Below, in pieces: positions 1 to 8,397 of a DNA stretch of 64,000 nt. The stretch covers positions 1,651,001 through 1,715,000 of the forward strand of contig NZ_CP104965.1 in assembly GCF_025452235.1 (NCBI RefSeq), given 5' to 3'. The notes under the pieces are model-generated. The model saw nothing but the letters and a program-made list of their open reading frames with translations, was not told the origin of the DNA and made no database searches. Source of the DNA: Devosia neptuniae. GTDB taxonomy: Bacteria; Pseudomonadota; Alphaproteobacteria; Rhizobiales; Devosiaceae. Numbering within the stretch: position 1 is the first letter of the stretch; each line of letters begins with the position of its first letter. The position numbers and the translations under genes were made by a program.

Positions 1-1229
1 ATCAGCTCGTCGAGCGATTTGCGCGGGCGGATGACGTGGAATTTCTCGCCATCGACCAGCACTTCGGGGATCAGGGCGCGCGAATTATAGGTCGAAGCCA
101 TGACCGCGCCATAGGCGCCGGCGCTCATGACGGCGAGCAGATCGCCTTCCTTGACGCCGGGCATGGTGCGCGCCTTGGCGAGGTAATCGCCCGTCTCGCA
201 GACCGGGCCGACAATATCGGCGGTGATGGGGGCGAGATTGGAGTGGTTGACGGGCTCGATATCGTGATGGGCTTCGTAGAGCGTGGGGCGGATCAGATCG
301 TTCATTGCCGCGTCGACAATGACGAAATTGGTGCCGCCTTCCTTCACATATTCGACCTTGGTGACGAGAATGCCGGCATTGCCGACCAAGAGGCGTCCGG
401 GCTCGATGACCAGGGTCACGCCCAATTGGCCGACCTTGTCACGCACCACGGCGGCATAGGCGGTGGGCAAAGGCGGGGCGGCCTCTTCGTGGCTATAGGG
501 GATGCCGAGGCCGCCGCCGACATCAACATGCTTTATGTCATGGCCGTCGGCGCGCAGCGCCTTGACCAGCTCGGCCATCAGGCCAAAGGCATTGCCGAAG
601 GGTTCAAGATCGGTGATCTGGCTGCCGATATGCATATCGACGCCAACCGCGACCACATTGGGCAGCTCGGCAATGCGGCGATAGACTTCGAGCGCGCGGG
701 CATAGGGAATGCCGAACTTGTTCTCGGCCTTGCCGGTGGAAATCTTGGCATGGGTGCGCGCGTCCACATCGGGATTGATGCGGACGGAGACGCGAGCGGT
801 CTTGCCCATGTCGCTGGCGACCATGGAGAGGCGCTCAAGCTCGGGCTCGCTTTCCACGTTGAAGCACTTGATGCCGGCCTCAAGGCCGCGACGCATTTCG
901 GCGACGGTCTTGGCGACGCCGGAAAAGACGATCATGTCGGGCTTGATGCCAGCGGCCAGAGCGCGTTCGAGTTCGCCCAGCGAGACCACGTCGGCGCCGG
1001 CGCCTTCGGAGGCCATCAGCTTGAGCACGGCCTGATTGGAATTGGCCTTCATGGCATAGGCCAAAAGCGTCGGGATGCCCTCGAAGGCGGCTTTCACCAC
1101 GCGCACATGGCGGCGCAGAGTGGCGGATGAATAGACGTAAAACGGCGTGCCGACCTTTTCAGCCAGCGCGTTGAGATTGACGTCCTCGGCAAAAAGGGTG
1201 CCGTCGCGGTGTTCGAAATGGTGGACCAA
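1..1229 (-). CDS. lysA: Diaminopimelate decarboxylase, 3' end beyond window
   Basis: Decarboxylates meso-diaminopimelate to L-lysine, the last step of lysine synthesis; a cytoplasmic PLP enzyme. The reverse-strand frame has the fold-III signature YAMKANSN with the PLP lysine near residue 61, and later the family segments VGVDMHIGSQ, DVGGGLGIPY and EPGRLLVGNAG. About 409 codons are present against a usual length near 420, so only the last few residues are missing. The start is a TTG at 1229, because an in-frame TAG lies just upstream (1248-1250) and no ATG or GTG fits the HHFEHRDG N-terminus. It is transcribed in the same direction as argH, with the cyclotransferase gene between them. Identification is firm; the start codon is inferred. 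Confidence 0.95.
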   Translation of the reverse strand, partial: MVHHFEHRDGTLFAEDVNLNALAEKVGTPFYVYSSATLRRHVRVVKAAFEGIPTLLAYAMKANSNQAVLKLMASEGAGADVVSLGELERALAAGIKPDMIVFSGVAKTVAEMRRGLEAGIKCFNVESEPELERLSMVASDMGKTARVSVRINPDVDARTHAKISTGKAENKFGIPYARALEVYRRIAELPNVVAVGVDMHIGSQITDLEPFGNAFGLMAELVKALRADGHDIKHVDVGGGLGIPYSHEEAAPPLPTAYAAVVRDKVGQLGVTLVIEPGRLLVGNAGILVTKVEYVKEGGTNFVIVDAAMNDLIRPTLYEAHHDIEPVNHSNLAPITADIVGPVCETGDYLAKARTMPGVKEGDLLAVMSAGAYGAVMASTYNSRALIPEVLVDGEKFHVIRPRKSLDEL

Positions 1230-1260
1230 GGTCTTTTCCCGGTTTTGCTACACCCGCGAT

Positions 1261-1357
1261 GTCACCCCGGCGTAGGCCGGGGTCCATGCTGAAGGCTATC
1301 CACACGTTCGAAGCGGGGAGAGCGCACAGCATGGATTCCGGCCTTCGCCGGAATGAC
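1261..1357. repeat. Dispersed palindromic repeat, type A
   Basis: Two inverted arms, GTCACCCCGGCGTAGGCCGG at the left and CCGGCCTTCGCCGGAATGAC at the right, each itself a small palindrome, flank a roughly 50-bp middle. Related copies lie at 30752-30877 and 33463-33561 and several times between 48350 and 48960. It sits between the divergently placed end of the cyclotransferase gene and the lysA start, in otherwise gene-free DNA. REP-like intergenic elements of this kind are common in Hyphomicrobiales; the function of this copy is unknown. Confidence 0.8.
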
Positions 1358-1420
1358 GCCGTGGGTGGGAATGTTTCGCAGAAATCCCTATGCCAAGCCT
1401 ACTCAAAACGAAAGCAAGAC

Positions 1421-2140
1421 TTATCGATTCAACGCATAAGCGGCCTCGATCCGCTCGGCGACCAGGTTTTGCAACTGCCAGAGATGGGGGTCGTGAATGC
1501 CCATATCTTCCAGATGCCGTACCGTGGCGAAAAGATATTCGGCCATGGAGCCGCGATTGCCGACCGCCTTGGCCAGCACATCGGCAATGGCTTCGACGGT
1601 GAGGCCGGAAATATAGCGCCCCGAATGGCGGTCGATGCAGAAGGTGATGGCGCGGATACTGCGTTCGCCGCTTTGCACATTGACCCAGCGCGGGGGAAAG
1701 GCGGAGGGCAGCCAGCCCATTTCGCGTTCGAGCAGCTTGGTCAGGTTTTCGTCGATCCGGTCGGCGGGCAGGCGATAGAGCACGCCCTTGCAGGCGCCGC
1801 CGCGATCCAGCGCCAGCATGAGGCCGGGATTTTCATCGCTCCCGCGGAAGCGATTGTTCCAGCCCAGGCAAAAGGCGCGGTGCCAGCCGCGCACCACACC
1901 GGTGCGCATTTCGACAAAGTCGCAGGCTGGCTTCCAGATCAACGAGCCATAGGCGAAGAACCAGACTTCCCCGCTATGGGGCTGCGCGCCCAGCAGGTCG
2001 TGGATGGTGGAATTGTAATCGTCTGATGTTGCCGCCCGCATCCCTTCCGGGGGCGGGGGCATTTCGTCGGAAAGCGAAGCGTGCTGCACGAGGGCGACAT
2101 GACGCTCGGAAAGGCGCATCTGTCGGATTTTGGCTCGCAT
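1421..2140 (-). CDS. ChaC-type gamma-glutamylcyclotransferase
   Basis: Likely cleaves glutathione or another gamma-glutamyl compound to 5-oxoproline plus the remaining peptide, in the cytoplasm. The 239-residue product carries the family's substrate-cradle signature FFAYGSLIWKP (YGSL at about 64-67), followed by the ChaC-like stretch with WHRAFCLGW and the segment ending GVLYRLPADR. ATG at 2140 is preferred because a GGAG lies about 8 nt upstream; a second ATG at 2119 is possible. The roughly 50 residues before YGSL are longer than in minimal ChaC proteins. It lies between argH and lysA on the same strand, where related genomes usually carry only a small lipoprotein gene, so a link to either pathway should not be assumed. 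Confidence 0.85.
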   Translation of the reverse strand: MRAKIRQMRLSERHVALVQHASLSDEMPPPPEGMRAATSDDYNSTIHDLLGAQPHSGEVWFFAYGSLIWKPACDFVEMRTGVVRGWHRAFCLGWNNRFRGSDENPGLMLALDRGGACKGVLYRLPADRIDENLTKLLEREMGWLPSAFPPRWVNVQSGERSIRAITFCIDRHSGRYISGLTVEAIADVLAKAVGNRGSMAEYLFATVRHLEDMGIHDPHLWQLQNLVAERIEAAYALNR

Positions 2141-2155
2141 ACGCAAATCTCCACT

Positions 2156-2295
2156 TTCCCTCTCCCCTTGAGGGAGAGGGTGGATCGGCGCAGCCGAGAC
2201 GGGTGAGGGGTTGTCTCAGTCAGCGTTGAAGGACCAGTCATCGCTGACCCCTCATCCGCCCCTACGGGGCACCTTCTCCCTCAAGGGGAGAAGGG
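2156..2295. repeat. Paired palindromic repeat, type E
   Basis: Two hairpin units face each other: CCCTCTCC/GGAGAGGG near 2158-2180 and CCTTCTCCC/GGGGAGAAGG near 2271-2294, joined by GGGTGAGGGG and its complement CCCCTCATC. This is the layout of the composite intergenic palindromes common in rhizobia and relatives. It separates argH from the cyclotransferase gene. It may act as a weak terminator or mRNA stabiliser, but that is inference. Confidence 0.75.
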
Positions 2296-2316
2296 AAGAT
2301 CGCGGCTTATCGAGAT

Positions 2317-3765
2317 TTATTCAACCCCGCCATCGCCATGACCGCCATGCTTTTTCTTTTGCAGGGGCTTGGGATCATGCGGCTCACCGGTGAGAATGGT
2401 CTTCCAGCGGGCAGCCTGGATCAGCACATTGGCGGGCGCGGTGCCGCCATAGGACTGGCGGGCGGCGACCGAGGCTTCGACGGTCAGCACCTTATGGATG
2501 CGGCTATCGATGCGCTGGTCGATGAATTTGAAGTCCTCGATGGTGAGGCCTTCCAGGCCGCAATTCTTCTGTTCGGCCAGGGCGACGATCTGCCCGGTGA
2601 TGTGGTGGGCATCGCGGAAGGGGATATTGAGCTCGCGCACCAGCCAATCGGCAATGTCGGTGGCGGTGGAAAAGCCGGCGGCGGCCGAGACGCGCATGCG
2701 TTCGCGATTGGGCACCATGTCGCCCACCATGCCGGTCATGGCGGCCAGCGACAGGGAAAGAGCGTCGAGCGCGTCGAAGGCGACTTCCTTGTCCTCCTGC
2801 ATATCCTTGGAATAGGCCAGCGGCAGGCCCTTCATCACCACGACCAGCGAGGTGAGCGCGCCCAGGATGCGGCCGATCTTGGCGCGGACCAGTTCGGCAG
2901 CATCCGGGTTGCGCTTTTGCGGCATGATCGAGCTGCCGGTGGTGAATTTATCGGAGAGGCGCACGAAGCCGAACTGGGCCGAACTCCAGATCACCATTTC
3001 CTCCGCAAAGCGGCTGAGATGCATGGCGCAGATCGAGGCGGCAGCCAGGGTTTCGAGGATGAAATCGCGGTCCGAAACGGCGTCGAGCGAATTGGCGGTG
3101 GGGCGGTCAAAGCCCAAAGCTTCGGCCGTGCGTTCGCGATCGATCGGATAGGGCGTGCCGGCCAGGGCGGCCGAGCCGAGCGGGCTTTCGTTCAAGCGCT
3201 TGCGCGCATCGAGCAGGCGGCCGGCGTCGCGGCCGAGCATTTCGACATAGGCGAGCAGGTGATGGCCAAAGGTTACCGGCTGGGCGCTTTGCAGATGGGT
3301 AAAGCCGGGCATGATGGTCTGGGCTTCGTCTTCGGCCTTGGTCACCAGCGCGAGCTGCAGGGTATGGACCTGCACCACCAGCGTATCGATGGTGTCGCGG
3401 ACATAGAGCTTGAAATCGGTCGCCACCTGGTCGTTGCGCGAGCGGGCGGTGTGCAGACGTCCGGCGGCGTCGCCGATCTTTTCGCGTAGGCGGGATTCGA
3501 CATTCATGTGAATGTCTTCAAGTGCACGCGAGAACGTGAAGCTGCCGCTCTCGATTTCCGCCAGCACCTCATTTAGACCGACCACGATGGCGTCGCGATC
3601 TTCCTGCGTCAGAATGCCCGTCTCGGCGAGCATTGTGGCATGGGCGATTGATCCGGCAATATCCTGGCGGAAGAGGCGCTGATCGAATCCGATCGAAGCG
3701 TTGATTTCTTCCATGATGGCGTCGGGGCCAGTGGCGAACCGGCCGCCCCACATCTTGTTGCTCAT
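2317..3765 (-). CDS. argH: Argininosuccinate lyase
   Basis: Splits argininosuccinate to arginine and fumarate, the last step of arginine synthesis. The 482-residue product begins [10 protein letters not shown], holds the superfamily signature [12 protein letters not shown] (the flexible loop with the catalytic serine), and has the N-terminal [13 protein letters not shown] motif. It is slightly longer than the usual 460-470 because of a Lys/His-rich C-terminal tail ([12 protein letters not shown]). ATG at 3765 is chosen because homology begins there; the open frame runs 211 codons further upstream across tlpA but without family resemblance. It is divergent from tlpA with only 21 bp between the start codons, so the two promoters must overlap or lie inside the coding ends. 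Confidence 0.97.
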   Translation of the reverse strand: MSNKMWGGRFATGPDAIMEEINASIGFDQRLFRQDIAGSIAHATMLAETGILTQEDRDAIVVGLNEVLAEIESGSFTFSRALEDIHMNVESRLREKIGDAAGRLHTARSRNDQVATDFKLYVRDTIDTLVVQVHTLQLALVTKAEDEAQTIMPGFTHLQSAQPVTFGHHLLAYVEMLGRDAGRLLDARKRLNESPLGSAALAGTPYPIDRERTAEALGFDRPTANSLDAVSDRDFILETLAAASICAMHLSRFAEEMVIWSSAQFGFVRLSDKFTTGSSIMPQKRNPDAAELVRAKIGRILGALTSLVVVMKGLPLAYSKDMQEDKEVAFDALDALSLSLAAMTGMVGDMVPNRERMRVSAAAGFSTATDIADWLVRELNIPFRDAHHITGQIVALAEQKNCGLEGLTIEDFKFIDQRIDSRIHKVLTVEASVAARQSYGGTAPANVLIQAARWKTILTGEPHDPKPLQKKKHGGHGDGGVE

Positions 3766-3786
3766 CGCTGGTTTCCTGGAGATTGC

Positions 3787-4449
3787 ATGTCTGACAATAG
3801 CGCACCCCACCAACCAGCACCAAACCGCTCGCGGCTGTTCATCACGCTGGCTGTGGCGGGAGCGGCCGTAGCTATAGCGGCGTGGACCTATCTCGGCAAT
3901 GCTGCCGGCGCCACGGAATGTCCGGTGCAGGCCGAGGCTGCCGCAACCATCGACAATGCCGCCAAGGGCGAGCTGGCAGCGCTGATGGGGACCGGGGAAG
4001 GACGCGGCTACAAGACCATGGCGTTCAAGGACGCTACGGGCAAGGACGTGAGCATTGCCGATTTTTCTGGCAAGGCGCTGCTGGTCAATTTCTGGGCCAG
4101 CTGGTGCGTGCCGTGCCGGGCGGAAATGCCGGCGCTTGATGCGATCGCCACCAAATACAATTCGGACGCCTTCATGGTGCTGCCGATCAATCTCGATATC
4201 GGGGAAGGTGGCCTCGAAAAGGCTAAGGGCTTCCTCGACGAAAACCAGTTCAAGAACCTGCCGCTCTATGCCGATAGCAGCTTTGCTGCCTTTGAGCGCT
4301 TGAAGCGCGAAGCGGTGGCGGTGGGCCTGCCGGTGACGCTGGTGCTGGATGAGAATGGCTGCGAGCTGGCGGTGCTGCAGGGGCCGGCAGAGTGGCACAC
4401 CCCTGATGGCGAGGCTGTGGTCGAGGCGCTGGTGGGGTTGAAGAGCTAG
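3787..4449 (+). CDS. tlpA: TlpA-type periplasmic thiol:disulfide oxidoreductase
   Basis: A membrane-anchored thioredoxin facing the periplasm that reduces disulfides, classically during cytochrome c or cytochrome oxidase copper-site assembly. An N-terminal membrane segment (about 17-38) follows a short basic cytoplasmic tail. The thioredoxin fold carries [15 protein letters not shown] with the redox cysteines at 107 and 110, and the cis-proline segment is [12 protein letters not shown]. Its length of 220 is normal for TlpA. The TlpA/argH divergent pair is conserved in rhizobia. The stop codon overlaps the end of the convergent gene at 4446 by 4 bp. Confidence 0.92.
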   Translation: MSDNSAPHQPAPNRSRLFITLAVAGAAVAIAAWTYLGNAAGATECPVQAEAAATIDNAAKGELAALMGTGEGRGYKTMAFKDATGKDVSIADFSGKALLVNFWASWCVPCRAEMPALDAIATKYNSDAFMVLPINLDIGEGGLEKAKGFLDENQFKNLPLYADSSFAAFERLKREAVAVGLPVTLVLDENGCELAVLQGPAEWHTPDGEAVVEALVGLKS

Positions 4450-4667
4450 ATCAGCCGATCCACCACGGCGCCCGAATTGATCACGGGCGCCTTTGTGTCC
4501 GCTTGGGGATTGAGCAAGGCGGCCTTGGCCTGTTCTTCGGCGGCAGCGATGCGCAACCGCGCGGTGAGTTCGGCGACTTTGGCGAGCTGAGCCACCGCAG
4601 GCGTGCCGGCGCGATCAACGATGCGGTTGATCATGGCCGGTGGGCTAGTACCGATGGAATTGCTCAT
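4446..4667 (-). CDS. Small hypothetical protein, 73 aa
   Basis: A short soluble protein with no signal peptide or membrane segment. The middle (about 22-50) is alanine-rich and strongly helical, with [26 protein letters not shown] giving a possible coiled coil. I do not recognise a family. The ATG at 4667 comes 2 nt after the stop of the YjfB-like gene upstream, so the two are probably co-translated. The 3' end overlaps the convergent tlpA by 4 bp. Coding is supported by tight packing and a plausible sequence; function is unknown. Confidence 0.7.
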   Translation of the reverse strand: MSNSIGTSPPAMINRIVDRAGTPAVAQLAKVAELTARLRIAAAEEQAKAALLNPQADTKAPVINSGAVVDRLI

Positions 4668-4669
4668 GG

Positions 4670-4852
4670 TCAGGCCTGCTTGTCTATCCTGAGTCCCTGA
4701 CCCGGCGGCGGCGCGGCGGGGGCGGATTGCAGCAGGGTATTGAGCAGGGTCGCTTCCAGGTCGTGGGTCTTCTTGAGCACGGCCATCTGTACGGACCCGC
4801 GGGTTGCCGCAGTCTGCATAGTCACCATTTGCATGGCCAGATCGGTATCCAT
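4670..4852 (-). CDS. YjfB-like small protein (putative motility protein family)
   Basis: A 60-residue protein resembling the YjfB family, sometimes annotated putative motility protein. The core alternates Met/Gln-rich helix (DLAMQMVTMQTAATRGSVQ) with a second helix (VLKKTHDLEATLLNTLLQS), followed by a proline-rich tail. The pattern match is from memory and not aligned. ATG at 4852; the stop lies 2 nt before the next gene. No flagellar or chemotaxis genes are in the window, so the family name should not be read as function. Confidence 0.65.
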   Translation of the reverse strand: MDTDLAMQMVTMQTAATRGSVQMAVLKKTHDLEATLLNTLLQSAPAAPPPGQGLRIDKQA

Positions 4853-4950
4853 GGAGCGTCCCTTCTGGGTCAATGAAGGTGTAGAATAGCGGCTGGGCGG
4901 TAAACAAAAGCTTGGAATATTGCGGTGATTTGGTGAAATTGCCGCCGAGA

Positions 4951-5634
4951 TCAGCGGCCGCCCCAGAACACGACTTCGCGTCGTTTGAGCCCGGCCGCCA
5001 GGATGATGCCAGTGACAAAGCCGCCCAGATGGGCCCACCAGGCGACCGATTCGGTCGAGCCGATCACCACATAGAAGAGCTGGGTGGCGACCCAGAAACC
5101 CAGCATCCAGAACGCCGGTACGGGCAGGGGAATGGGGATGATGATGCGGGCCAGGACGAAAACTCGGGCATGGGGGAAGAGCAGGATATAGGCGCCCATG
5201 ACGCCAGCCACTGCGCCGGATGCGCCGATTAGCGGGCCATTGGCGTCGAGGTTGAACGCCATATGAGCCAAGGCAGCGCAGATGGCGCAGATCAGATAGA
5301 AGGCCAGGAACCGGACGTGGCCCATGGCGTCTTCGATATTGTCGCCGAAAATCCACAGGAACAGCATGTTGCTGAGCAGATGCAGCCAATCGGCATGCAG
5401 GAACGCATAGGTCACCAACGTCGCCCAATCGGGCAGCCAGGGCACAGGCTGGGGGTAAAGATTGCGCACGACGATGGGGATCATGCCGAAATCGATGGTC
5501 GCCTGATCGAAGGCCGCCGGCGGCAGCACGGACTGAAACAGGAAGCAGATGATCGTTACGGCCATCAGCCCATAGGTCACATAGGGAAACCGCACATGCC
5601 TTAGAGGATTGGTGTCATGCAGCGGCAGGAACAT
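4951..5634 (-). CDS. Rhomboid-family intramembrane serine protease
   Basis: A six-helix integral membrane protease that cuts transmembrane substrates. Signatures are HLLSNM (His85 and Asn89 of the oxyanion region), GASGAVAG with nucleophile Ser139, and AWWAHLGGFVTG with catalytic His202. The L1 loop (about 44-72) has the usual aromatic/proline character. At 227 residues it is a minimal rhomboid core without extra domains. ATG at 5634 lies 3 nt after the stop of the adenosyltransferase gene, so it probably belongs to that operon. The substrate is unknown. Confidence 0.93.
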   Translation of the reverse strand: MFLPLHDTNPLRHVRFPYVTYGLMAVTIICFLFQSVLPPAAFDQATIDFGMIPIVVRNLYPQPVPWLPDWATLVTYAFLHADWLHLLSNMLFLWIFGDNIEDAMGHVRFLAFYLICAICAALAHMAFNLDANGPLIGASGAVAGVMGAYILLFPHARVFVLARIIIPIPLPVPAFWMLGFWVATQLFYVVIGSTESVAWWAHLGGFVTGIILAAGLKRREVVFWGGR

Positions 5635-5637
5635 GGG

Positions 5638-6234
5638 TCAGTCGCCTTTCGCCACGTCGCCGTGATTGCCGGGCACCCATAGCACGTCCTTGGCCCCATT
5701 GGCATTGGCCACGCGCGCCAGCACGAAGAGCAGGTCGGAGAGGCGGTTGAGGTAGCGCACGGCTTCGGGATTGGTATCGGGTTCGGCCGCGGCCAACCGC
5801 ACGGTCAGGCGCTCGGCACGGCGCGTAACGGTGCGCGCGATATGGAGCGCCGAAGCCAGTGGGGTGCCGCCGGGCAGCACAAAGCTTTTGAGCGGGCTGA
5901 TATCGGCGTTGAAATGGTCGATCTGTTTTTCCAGCCATGCCGTCTGCACGGCGCGGACGCGCAGGGTCGGGTGTTCGGCGGCGGGGTCATCAGCGCCGGG
6001 CGTGGCGAGGTCCGAGCCGACATCGAAGAGATCGTTCTGCACACGGGAGAGCAGCATATCGATCTTGGGCATGGAATTGGTTTGCAGCCGCGCGTGACCG
6101 ATAAAGGCGTTGGCCTCGTCCACCGTACCATAGGCCTCGACGCGCGGATCGAATTTGGGGCGGCGGGGGCCGCGCACGAGGCCCGTCGTGCCGTCATCGC
6201 CGGTCTTGGTATAGATGCGGTTGAGCTTGACCAT
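5638..6234 (-). CDS. Cob(I)yrinic acid a,c-diamide adenosyltransferase, PduO type
   Basis: Transfers the adenosyl group of ATP to cob(I)alamin or cob(I)yrinic acid diamide to make adenosylcobalamin. The 198-residue product begins MVKLNRIYTKTGDDGTTGL, the PduO-type ATP-binding motif, followed by VEAYGTVDEANAFIG and the C-terminal RYLNRLSDLLFVLAR, all diagnostic. ATG at 6234 is 2 nt after the HIG1-type gene's stop. The adenosyltransferase/HIG1 pairing is common in alphaproteobacteria, often beside electron-transfer flavoprotein genes, which are absent here. It links functionally with the cobaltochelatase genes at 26-30 kb, though not in one operon. Confidence 0.95.
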   Translation of the reverse strand: MVKLNRIYTKTGDDGTTGLVRGPRRPKFDPRVEAYGTVDEANAFIGHARLQTNSMPKIDMLLSRVQNDLFDVGSDLATPGADDPAAEHPTLRVRAVQTAWLEKQIDHFNADISPLKSFVLPGGTPLASALHIARTVTRRAERLTVRLAAAEPDTNPEAVRYLNRLSDLLFVLARVANANGAKDVLWVPGNHGDVAKGD

Positions 6235-6236
6235 AG

Positions 6237-6434
6237 CTAACCCCGGCCGCCGAAGAAGTAGAGCGCGCCGAGCAGCAGCACCAGCGCCACGGCCTGGCCG
6301 ATGACGCGCAGGCGCATCAATTTCTGGCTGGTATTGCCCGGACCGCCCTTGAGCATATTCCACAGACCCATGCCCAGCACGATGACGACAAAGATCAAAG
6401 CGAGCGCGATGGCGATATTGAGAAGGGTTTCCAT
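6237..6434 (-). CDS. Twin-transmembrane HIG1-type protein
   Basis: A 65-residue protein with two membrane helices (about 3-24 and 43-61) separated by the polar loop LKGGPGNTSQKLMRLRVIGQ, the pattern of the HIG1 (hypoxia-induced) small membrane proteins. The mitochondrial relatives associate with respiratory complexes; the bacterial role is not settled. ATG at 6434 is chosen because AGGA lies 6 nt upstream; an in-frame TTG four codons earlier would include that site. It heads a tight operon with the adenosyltransferase and rhomboid genes. Confidence 0.85.
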   Translation of the reverse strand: METLLNIAIALALIFVVIVLGMGLWNMLKGGPGNTSQKLMRLRVIGQAVALVLLLGALYFFGGRG

Positions 6435-6466
6435 GAAGTCCTGCAAGCGTTCAGGGGCTGGCGCCC

Positions 6467-7366
6467 CTACGAATCCGTAATGCCGATATAGACCGAAAGC
6501 CCCTCGGCCAGCGCATCATAGATGGCACGAATCCGGTGGCTGGTGAACAATTCCCTGTGCGTGGTGAGCCAGACTTCGAGCGGGGGGATCGCAAGATCAA
6601 TCGGCAGGGCCACCATGCCGAGCGTTTGAGCGACCAGCCCGGCCTGGGCAAAGCCCACGCCCAGACCCGCGCGCAGCAATTCCCAGAGCTGGGTTTGGCT
6701 ATCCGAACGCAAGAGGAATTGCTCGCGCTTGAGTGGGAAGCCGACCTTCTGCGCGTGAGCGATGATGAGATCGGAGCGGTCCAGCCCGATGAGATCGTGG
6801 TAGTAGAGATCGGCCGGCGTTTTTGGCGTGCCGCGCCGATCCAGATAGTCCTGATGGGCGACCGGAACCATGGGAATTTCGCCGAGCTTTTTGGTGACCA
6901 GGTCGAGCTGGTTGGGCCGGAACATACGGATAGCGATATCGGCTTCGCGCAGCAGCAGGTTTTCCGCCGAATCGGTGGGGACGAGTTCGAGCGCGATTGC
7001 GGGGTAACGTTGGCGGATGGCGACCAGCAAATCGGGCAACACGTAATTGGACACCATCGTGCTGGCGGTGATGCGCACGGTGCCGCCGAATTCGGCCTGG
7101 GCGCCTTCGGCCAGGATCGCCGCCTGCGCCAGTGATGCCTGGGCGGCGGCAACGGGTTCGTAGATGCGCAGCGCCGCGACATTGGGCTTGAGCCCGCTCA
7201 GGGTGCGCTCGAACAGCGACAGGCCCAGATCATATTCGAGGGTTTCGATATGACGACCGACCGTGGGCTGGCTGATGCCCAGCTCGCGCGCCGCAGCCGA
7301 AAGCGAGCCATTGGCGACGACTGCGGAAAAGCTTCGCCATAAGGCCCAATCGGGTTCTCTATTCAT
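6467..7366 (-). CDS. LysR-family transcriptional regulator
   Basis: A 299-residue DNA-binding regulator. The N-terminal winged helix-turn-helix is WRSFSAVVANGSLSAAARELGISQPTVGRHIETLE (about 8-42), followed by the linker and a two-lobed ligand-binding domain from about residue 88. ATG at 7366 is chosen because homology starts there. It is divergent from the NAD(P)-binding protein gene with 86 bp between the start codons, the classic arrangement for LysR control of its neighbour. The ligand is unknown. Confidence 0.93.
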   Translation of the reverse strand: MNREPDWALWRSFSAVVANGSLSAAARELGISQPTVGRHIETLEYDLGLSLFERTLSGLKPNVAALRIYEPVAAAQASLAQAAILAEGAQAEFGGTVRITASTMVSNYVLPDLLVAIRQRYPAIALELVPTDSAENLLLREADIAIRMFRPNQLDLVTKKLGEIPMVPVAHQDYLDRRGTPKTPADLYYHDLIGLDRSDLIIAHAQKVGFPLKREQFLLRSDSQTQLWELLRAGLGVGFAQAGLVAQTLGMVALPIDLAIPPLEVWLTTHRELFTSHRIRAIYDALAEGLSVYIGITDS

Positions 7367-7374
7367 TTTTGAAT
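7361..7374. promoter_or_regulatory. Inverted repeat at the LysR start, possible operator
   Basis: ATTCA-TTTT-TGAAT is a perfect 5-bp inverted repeat overlapping the LysR start codon, within the divergent region shared with the gene at 7453. Its position fits autoregulation. The short A+T-rich stem could also occur by chance. Confidence 0.3.
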
Positions 7375-7452
7375 GGCGATTCGAAGACAATGGCAGATTT
7401 ATCGACGATAGTGAATGGAGGATGCTGTGTCCATCAGCAAAGGAGATGCAGG

Positions 7453-8397
7453 ATGAGCACGGCAAAGATCACAGTTTTGGGCATTAACGGCCATATCGGC
7501 CACCACGCGGCCAAGGCGTTTCGGGACGCGGGCTATGACGTCACCGGCCTTGGTCGCAGCAATCGGATGCCGATCGAGGGCGTCACCTTCGTCAAGGGCG
7601 ATGCGGGCAATATTGCCGAGATCGCGGCGGCGATTGCCGATGCCGACATCGTGGTGAATGCGCTCAACCTGCCCTATGACAAATGGGACAAGGGCCGTGC
7701 CGAGGCGCAGCTCGCCACTGTGATCGCCGCCATGGGCGATAGCGGCAAGACCATGCTGTTTCCGGGCAATGTCTATAATTATGCAGCGACGGACCGGCAC
7801 ATGACCCCCGGCATGGCCCAGCATCCGCAGACGCCGCGCGGCGCGATCCGGGTGCGGCAGGAGGCGATACTGGCGGCGGCATCCAAGGCCGGCAAGTTCC
7901 AGACTATCATCATCCGGGCTGGGGATTTCTACGCGCCGGGCAATGTTGGCGACTGGTTCGATCAGGCCATGCTGATGGATGCCAAAAAGGGCAAGGTCTA
8001 TCATATGGCCGATCTGGATGTGGGCCACGCCTGGGCCTATTTGCCCGACCTAGGCCGGGCATTCGTCAAGGTGGCCGAGCAGCGGCACGGCCTTGGTGCC
8101 TTCGAGACGTTCCACTTTGCCGGGCACTTTGAAACGCATGGCGCCATGCTGGCGGCGATTCAGGCGGCGGCGCCTGTCCCGCTCAGGGCCGGGCAATTGC
8201 CCTGGATCGTGCTGCAGGCCATGGGGCTGGCGATGCCAATGATGCGCGAGATCGTCAAGATGCGCTATCTCTGGAACAATCCGATGGAATTGGTCGATCC
8301 AAGGCTGGGTGCCATTCTGGGCAAGGATTTCGGCACGCCATTTGCCGAAGCCGTGGCGGCGTCAACCAAGCCGTTCTTCGCTGGCAAGGCTGCCTAA
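7453..8397 (+). CDS. NAD(P)-binding Rossmann-fold protein (atypical SDR)
   Basis: A 314-residue atypical short-chain dehydrogenase/epimerase-like protein. The N-terminus STAKITVLGINGHIGHHAAKAF has the nucleotide-binding GxxGxxG pattern (NGHIGHH), followed by alternating beta-alpha units; VKGDAGN resembles the segment at the end of the fourth strand. No clear YxxxK active site is visible, so it may be a nucleotide-binding protein rather than a dehydrogenase. ATG at 7453 has the Shine-Dalgarno AGGAG about 8 nt upstream. It is probably controlled by the divergent LysR regulator. Its 3' end overlaps the convergent gluQ by 4 bp. Confidence 0.85.
   Translation: MSTAKITVLGINGHIGHHAAKAFRDAGYDVTGLGRSNRMPIEGVTFVKGDAGNIAEIAAAIADADIVVNALNLPYDKWDKGRAEAQLATVIAAMGDSGKTMLFPGNVYNYAATDRHMTPGMAQHPQTPRGAIRVRQEAILAAASKAGKFQTIIIRAGDFYAPGNVGDWFDQAMLMDAKKGKVYHMADLDVGHAWAYLPDLGRAFVKVAEQRHGLGAFETFHFAGHFETHGAMLAAIQAAAPVPLRAGQLPWIVLQAMGLAMPMMREIVKMRYLWNNPMELVDPRLGAILGKDFGTPFAEAVAASTKPFFAGKAA

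Noticed and set aside
36..1130. A 364-residue plus-strand frame opposite lysA
   Set aside because: Shadow of lysA, with the low-complexity Gly/Ala/Asp/His pattern seen in other antisense frames.
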